Assembly: GCA_016217875.1 (NCBI GenBank)
Contig: JACRFN010000041.1
Location: 1 to 15,093, forward strand
DNA from: Candidatus Kerfeldbacteria bacterium
GTDB lineage: Bacteria > Patescibacteriota > Patescibacteriia > Veblenbacterales > UBA10138
Length of the DNA: 15,093 nt
Direction of reading: 5' to 3'
The notes below the pieces were generated by a model. It did not search any database. It was not told the DNA's origin and was given only the letters and a program-made list of their open reading frames with translations. A program made the translations under genes and the position numbers. Shown one piece after another: positions 10,875 to 15,093 of this stretch. The number at the start of each line of letters is the position of its first letter. Position 1 is the first letter of the stretch.

Positions 10875-11977
10875 TCAATTATATCTCCTTACCCTCTCTG
10901 TTGTCCAGCTCAAGAGCCAATTACGCCAATACTCAGACCTAGTACGATCATCAGTCTTAGATTCAGCCTTGCGACCCTGGCTCATAAGCTCTTCCACACA
11001 ATCATACTTAGACCACGCCCCTCCCCTTTTCTTTTTCTCTAGGTTTAGTGCTGTTGAAAATTCCGCTTGTTTAGAATCACGATCTATGTTCTTGAGTTGT
11101 TGGTCCAACTCTTTTAACTTATTAATCTGACCCTCGAACCGTGAACCAAACTCTTTACGAAGAATTGACTCCCCACTATTAGTTTGGCCTGGGGAAACAA
11201 GAAACTTCTCCAAATCAGCTAGGGCTTTAGATTCGATAACAGCCTTAAGTCGCTTTCGCTCTCCTGAAAATGCACCGGTATCCTTTTTGGCACTTTCGAG
11301 CTCCTCCTTAATACGATTAAGTTGTTCAGTGGTACGAGGGTTAGTGTCAACGTACAGCCGATGTCCCAACGAATTTATAAGTTCCCCTAAATCTGCCACC
11401 AACTGTTCACGGCGTTCGTCCCATTTACTATAATCTTGCTCGGCTTGGGCATACTGCTTGGCCGCGGCATCAACCTCGGCCTTAAAACTGTCTACTTCTT
11501 TCTGCACTTGGGCAATCAGCTCTTCAGCACGGCGCTGCAATTGCTCTGCCGCATCCAATTTAGCGTTCTCAGACAACGCCTGCTCCTGCATGCGTCCTAC
11601 TACACCAGGATCGGTTACTGGCTTATCAAGTTCGCGCGTCAAACCTGCCATAACTTCAGCCAAGGTAGCGGCAGCTTGCTGTGCAACCTCGTAGGCCTGC
11701 TCTTCTTGGGGCAATAGTTCTCGTTGGGCTTGGATAGATTCAAACTGCTGTATAATAGCGGCTATCTCAGCTTGTTTAGGAACCAACTCTGCTTGTTGGG
11801 CGCGAAGTTCTGGGATGGAACTCAATTTCTTCTCAATATCAAGTTCTCTCGCTGCCACAGCTGTGGCAGCGTCTTGCTGGGCTTTCTTGGCTAACTCGAC
11901 AATACTCGCTACGTAGGCATAGCGCCTTCTCCCTCTGGTTGGACTGGGGGCTGTTTCGGCCCTTCTTGGCTTCCCAT
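10875..11977 (-). pseudogene. Long coiled-coil protein gene with an apparent frameshift near its 5' end
   Basis: The main frame is open from a GTG at 11858 (327 residues), and further upstream without an ATG. It encodes an E/K/Q/A-rich protein with extended coiled-coil heptads (roughly residues 1-150 and 180-280) and a basic, W-rich tail. A different frame starts at ATG 11977 with MGSQEGPKQPPVQPEGEGAMPT and meets TAG at 11911-11909, exactly where the main frame continues as YVASIVELAKKAQQDAA. Joining them by a -1 shift would give a natural acidic N-terminus. The join has no obvious slippery heptamer. It may be a one-base sequencing/assembly error, a real lesion, or the gene may simply start at GTG. 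Function unknown; likely structural or scaffolding. Confidence 0.6.
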
Positions 11978-12004
11978 AAGCGTAATAGTTAATAGTTAAC
12001 CTCC

Positions 12005-12027
12005 GCCTAAATCATTTCACCTTAGGC
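12005..12027. promoter_or_regulatory. Small dyad overlapping the -10 downstream of gyrB
   Basis: GCCTAA and TTAGGC form a 6-bp dyad with an 11-base gap, and its right arm overlaps the candidate -10 at 12019-12024. It could be an operator or a short hairpin at the mRNA 5' end. Confidence 0.3.
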
Positions 12028-12047
12028 ACTTGGGGCAACGTTGTCAA
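12019..12047 (-). promoter_or_regulatory. Promoter for the coiled-coil gene
   Basis: On the minus strand a perfect -35 TTGACA (12047-12042) is followed by 17 bases and TAAGGT (12024-12019). It begins 7 bases after the gyrB stop. A GGAGG further downstream is 18 bases before the ATG at 11977, too far for a standard ribosome-binding site; it lies 6 bases before an ATT in the main coiled-coil frame. Confidence 0.5.
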
Positions 12048-12053
12048 GCGACT

Positions 12054-14096
12054 CTAAATGTCCAAATTCTTTACGTTCTTGGCGTGGGTGGTGATAAAGC
12101 GCTTGCGCGGCGCCACCTCAGCGCCCATTAAAATGTCAAAAATCTCATCGGCCTTGGCCGCATCTTCAATCGTTACCTGCTTCATAAACCTGACTTGCGG
12201 GTCCATAGTGGTTTCCCATAGCTGATGCGGATTCATTTCCCCTAAGCCCTTATAACGCTGGATGGTCATGCCGCCAGTGGTAACTCCCACTGCGCTTTCG
12301 CCCTCCGTAGCCGCCTCAGACACCGCCGGCTCCTCTGCCGGCTTGGCGCCTTTCTTGGTTTTGGTTGTGACCGCTTGGGCTTTAACCGACATCATTTGAT
12401 TTTTGGATTTTTCTAACTCCTCGTCAGTATAAACATAGCGCACGTCTTTACCGCGTTGAATGCGATACAACGGCGGCTGGGCAATGTAAAGGTGCCCGGT
12501 ATCAATCAAGGGCTTAAAGTGACGATAGAACAAGGTCAGCAGCAGTGTACGGATGTGCGCGCCGTCCACATCAGCGTCAGTCATAATAACAATGCGATCG
12601 TAGCGCAAATCATCAAGATTAAACTGCTCGCCGATGTTGGTACCCAAAGCTATAATCAAAGATTTCACTTCGTTATTACTGAGCATTTTATCAAGCCGCG
12701 CGCGTTCTACGTTCAAAATTTTACCCCGCAGGGGCAGAATGGCCTGAAAGCGTCTGTCCCGGCCCTGCTTGGCGCTGCCGCCGGCTGAGTCACCCTCCAC
12801 AATAAAGAGTTCACTGTCTTTGGGATCTTTACTGGAACAATCTGCCAGCTTGCCAGGCAGGGCAAAACCATCTAACACTCCTTTTCGTAACACAGTATCT
12901 CGTGCGGCGCGGGCGGCCAGGCGGGCGCGCGAAGCCAGCAAACACTTGGCTATCATGGCCTCGGCGTCACGGGGATTTTCCTCTAAAAAAGCCGCTAGGC
13001 TTTCGGCAATGATAGTATCAACAATGGGGCGCACCTCGGCATTACCAAGCTTAGCTTTGGTTTGTCCTTCAAATTGCGGATCTTTGAGCTTGACGGAAAC
13101 TACGGCAGTTAAGCCTTCACGCGTATCCTCACCGGTCAGATTGTCGTCTTTTTCTTTAAGATAACCCTTGGCGCGGGCATAAGCGTTAAGCGTACGCGTC
13201 AGAGCTGTTTTAAAACCAATCAAGTGCATACCGCCTTCCACTGTATAAATGTTATTGGCAAAACAGAAAGTTGTTTCTTTGAATTCTTCAATGTATTGCA
13301 AGGCCGCCTCCACCTGCACGCCAGCTGATTCCTTGGCCACATAATACACGCGTTCATGCTTGGGTTCGGAAAAATGGTTCAAATGCCTGACGTATGAGGC
13401 CACGCCGCCTTCAAAATAAAAAGCATAAACTTTGGCCTTACCCCGCACCCGCTCATCGGTAATGAGAATGGAAACACCCTTGGTAAGATAAGCCTGCTGC
13501 CTAAGATGGTCCAAAATGTACTGCCAATCGTAATCCAGCACCGTGAAAATTTCCGTGTCGGGTTCAAAAGTAATGGTGGTGCCGGTGCCCCGCGCACTAC
13601 TTACAGGCTTCACCTTGCCTTGCGGCTTGCCGCGTTTGTATTCCTGTACCCACAGCTTACCGTCGCGTTTTACTTCAGCCTTCATCCACTGGGACAACGC
13701 GTTCACCACGCTCACGCCCACCCCGTGCAAGCCGCCGGAGACTTTGTAGCCTTCGCCGCCGAACTTAGCGCCGGCGTGGAGCTTGGTCAGTACTGTTTCC
13801 AGAGCCGAAACCTTTGTTTGTTTGTGAATATCCACCGGAATACCACGGCCGTCATCTGTAACAGTCACGCGCGAATTGGGCAATAGCGTCACGGTAATGG
13901 TCTTGGCGTAGCCGGCCATGGCTTCGTCAATGGAATTATCCACCACTTCCCAAACCAGGTGGTGCAAACCTTCTTTGGCCGTGTTGCCAACGTACATACC
14001 GGGCCGCTTGCGCACCGGCTCCAGCCCCTCCAATACGGTTATCTGCTCAGCATTATATGCTCCTTGTTTCTTCTTGGCGTCTTTGGCTTTGGGCAT
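12054..14096 (-). CDS. gyrB: DNA gyrase subunit B
   Basis: GyrB is the ATPase and Toprim subunit of gyrase, which introduces negative supercoils with GyrA. From the ATG at 14096 it has 680 residues. GHKL ATPase features are visible: general base Glu50 in HLVWEVVDNSIDE, DDGRGIPVD at 81-89, and GGLHGVGVSVVNALS at 121-135. The Toprim domain has EGDSAGGSAKQGRDRRFQAILPLRGKILNVE and MTDADVDGAHI. The tail TIQRYKGLGEMNP..KNVKNLDI is typical of GyrB. A low-complexity K/A/E/T-rich insertion of about 40 residues precedes TIQRYKGLG (about 12270-12400). The frame extends to TTG at 14123, but those residues come from the 143-bp element also found before thyA. There is no Shine-Dalgarno sequence. Confidence 0.96.
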   Translation of the reverse strand: MPKAKDAKKKQGAYNAEQITVLEGLEPVRKRPGMYVGNTAKEGLHHLVWEVVDNSIDEAMAGYAKTITVTLLPNSRVTVTDDGRGIPVDIHKQTKVSALETVLTKLHAGAKFGGEGYKVSGGLHGVGVSVVNALSQWMKAEVKRDGKLWVQEYKRGKPQGKVKPVSSARGTGTTITFEPDTEIFTVLDYDWQYILDHLRQQAYLTKGVSILITDERVRGKAKVYAFYFEGGVASYVRHLNHFSEPKHERVYYVAKESAGVQVEAALQYIEEFKETTFCFANNIYTVEGGMHLIGFKTALTRTLNAYARAKGYLKEKDDNLTGEDTREGLTAVVSVKLKDPQFEGQTKAKLGNAEVRPIVDTIIAESLAAFLEENPRDAEAMIAKCLLASRARLAARAARDTVLRKGVLDGFALPGKLADCSSKDPKDSELFIVEGDSAGGSAKQGRDRRFQAILPLRGKILNVERARLDKMLSNNEVKSLIIALGTNIGEQFNLDDLRYDRIVIMTDADVDGAHIRTLLLTLFYRHFKPLIDTGHLYIAQPPLYRIQRGKDVRYVYTDEELEKSKNQMMSVKAQAVTTKTKKGAKPAEEPAVSEAATEGESAVGVTTGGMTIQRYKGLGEMNPHQLWETTMDPQVRFMKQVTIEDAAKADEIFDILMGAEVAPRKRFITTHAKNVKNLDI

Positions 14097-14236
14097 ACCC
14101 CGTATATCAACTTCGCTCACCAAAACAAGGCGAGATAGAAAGTCGTAAATTAATATTTAAAGATTGATTCATCATAAAGTAATTACCTGATAATTTTGGT
14201 GAGGCGAGCCTTAGCGAAGTTGTATTACGGGGCATA
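14094..14236 (-). repeat. 143-bp structured element, copy 2, ending at the gyrB start codon
   Basis: This is the second copy of the element at 5100-5242, filling nearly all of the pheT-gyrB gap. Termini are CATA then CCCCGTA / TACGGGG, ACTTCGCT / AGCGAAGT, and CACCAAAA / TTTTGGTG. Where this copy differs from copy 1 in one arm (A to C, G to A), the opposite arm carries the matching change (T to G, C to T). A local hairpin near gyrB is retained through G-U pairs in the minus-strand RNA. The CATA at the gene end contains the gyrB start codon. It is a candidate regulatory leader or non-autonomous mobile element. Confidence 0.8.
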
Positions 14237-14250
14237 GTTTGGACTGGGGT

Positions 14251-15093
14251 TTAACGAATGATAGCTTTAAATTTAGCTTGTAAAAGTTTAATTAACCTTG
14301 CCATCTCAGCATCAACCTCTTCTGACTTCAGTGTACACTCAGAACTACGAAAACTAATGGTTGCCGTGGTTGACGATCCACTACCACGCACCTCATATAC
14401 ATCGATACCCTTAACATCATCAACCAACGGAGAAAAACCTCGTATCTCCTCCTCAATCTTGCCCCATGATGTACCTGGTGCAACAACTGATAGGTCACGC
14501 TTAATACTGGGGAACTTTGGTAAGGGCTTAAACTCACGTACTACTGGTTCCACTGTGGTTTCAAGGTCAACCTCAGCACAATAGCCAGGGCTAATTTCAG
14601 TGTACGTAGGTGTAAGTGTGATGCCCAGCTCAGCTTGTATAACATCAAGCGCTCCCTTCACTAACCTAAAGTTGTTACTACCAGGCTCATTAACAGCTAG
14701 CACCAGGTGCCACGGTTGTGCCGGGAGCATTGCTGAACCCTTGCTTGCGGTAGGGAACTGTCCTTCGGCCTGGCTGAACACTCTCCCAAGCTCAAACAGC
14801 TTTACCGTGCCACTGCCAGCTCGGCGTACGGCCTCGAACTGCTCTTTGAATGACGAAAGTAAACTTGGCCGTAGGAACTGCTTAGTTTTATCAACTGGAT
14901 TCTCAAGCTCCAGCTCGCCTCCGGCGCCTGCACCCACGAACGAGTACGACAGCGTTTCGGTCCAGCCTGCGCCAACCAATAAATCCCGAATCTTCCACCC
15001 CAACTCCTGCGCCGGGTCGAGCTCAGGCGGGGTGATGTCAAACTTAGGCATGGCCAGAGGAATTTTGCTGTAGCCCGCGATGCGCGCCACCTC
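14251..15093 (-). CDS. pheT: Phenylalanyl-tRNA synthetase beta subunit, C-terminal part
   Basis: PheT is the large subunit of the alpha2-beta2 enzyme that charges tRNA(Phe). The window holds only the last 280 codons; the frame is open to the right edge. The visible part starts in EVARIAGYSKIP (end of the B5 DNA-binding-like domain), continues through the catalytic-like core (DLLVGAGWTETLSYSFVG, LRPSLLSSFKEQFE, LFELGRVF), and ends with a full FDX-ACB anticodon-binding domain (FPSIKRDLSVVAPG..VYEVRGSGSSTTATISFRS..LIKLLQAKFKAIIR). It is followed by 14 bases and then the 143-bp element before gyrB. No terminator separates it from gyrB, so read-through through the element is possible. Confidence 0.96.
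   Translation of the reverse strand, partial: EVARIAGYSKIPLAMPKFDITPPELDPAQELGWKIRDLLVGAGWTETLSYSFVGAGAGGELELENPVDKTKQFLRPSLLSSFKEQFEAVRRAGSGTVKLFELGRVFSQAEGQFPTASKGSAMLPAQPWHLVLAVNEPGSNNFRLVKGALDVIQAELGITLTPTYTEISPGYCAEVDLETTVEPVVREFKPLPKFPSIKRDLSVVAPGTSWGKIEEEIRGFSPLVDDVKGIDVYEVRGSGSSTTATISFRSSECTLKSEEVDAEMARLIKLLQAKFKAIIR

Noticed and set aside
12769..13164. Open plus-strand frame of 131 codons opposite gyrB
   Set aside because: It is a shadow of the conserved gyrB sequence; its low-complexity Ser/Ala/Arg composition is typical of antisense frames.
14097..14123. In-frame upstream extension of gyrB from a TTG
   Set aside because: It is part of the 143-bp element and has no counterpart in GyrB proteins; the ATG at 14096 is preferred.
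1..15093. CRISPR array, rRNA, tRNA, transposase or prophage genes
   Set aside because: No regularly spaced repeats, no RNA gene signatures and no recombinase or phage-like proteins were found on either strand.

Overview
This window looks like a compact bacterial chromosome segment, most probably from a Candidate Phyla Radiation (Patescibacteria) organism, perhaps a Parcubacteria-like lineage. That placement is inference. It rests on tightly packed core genes, a nucleotide economy built on salvage and thymidylate synthesis, few Shine-Dalgarno sites, and AT-rich intergenic spacers made of degenerate short words. All genes except one lie on the minus strand, so transcription runs from high to low coordinates. 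TGA is not read as sense in any gene seen, which argues against the recoded lineages.

Layout from the right edge (5' to 3' on the minus strand): the 3' part of pheT; a 143-bp structured element; gyrB; a coiled-coil protein gene whose N-terminus appears frameshifted; an unknown helical protein gene; then a translation/transcription operon secE-nusG-rplK-rplA. The rplK-rplA spacer is long and strongly structured. Next come dcd, a P-loop (d)NMP-kinase-like gene and dut. The only plus-strand gene, deoD, converges on dut at a shared bidirectional terminator. Divergent from deoD is thyA, preceded by a second copy of the same 143-bp element. Then follow an ArsR-type regulator gene, folA (DHFR), tdk, tmk, an unknown gene with a Cys/His-rich tail, and gatB, which runs off the left edge.

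The genes between 1.8 and 7.9 kb form a nearly complete dTTP supply route. Dcd makes dUTP from dCTP, Dut makes dUMP, ThyA methylates it to dTMP with DHFR recycling the folate, Tdk salvages thymidine to dTMP, and Tmk makes dTDP. DeoD handles purine nucleosides, and the P-loop protein is probably another nucleotide kinase. A small ArsR-fold regulator without metal-binding cysteines sits inside the cluster. Two near-identical 30-bp dyads, one before arsR and one before folA, suggest local thymidylate/folate regulation.

The most interesting signal is the pair of 143-bp elements ending exactly at the start codons of thyA and gyrB. The two copies are about 80% identical, in the same orientation and of equal length. 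They have long inverted termini in which differences between copies are compensated in the opposite arm. Either they are a shared cis-regulatory leader linking DNA precursor supply to gyrase, or a small non-autonomous mobile element that targets start codons.
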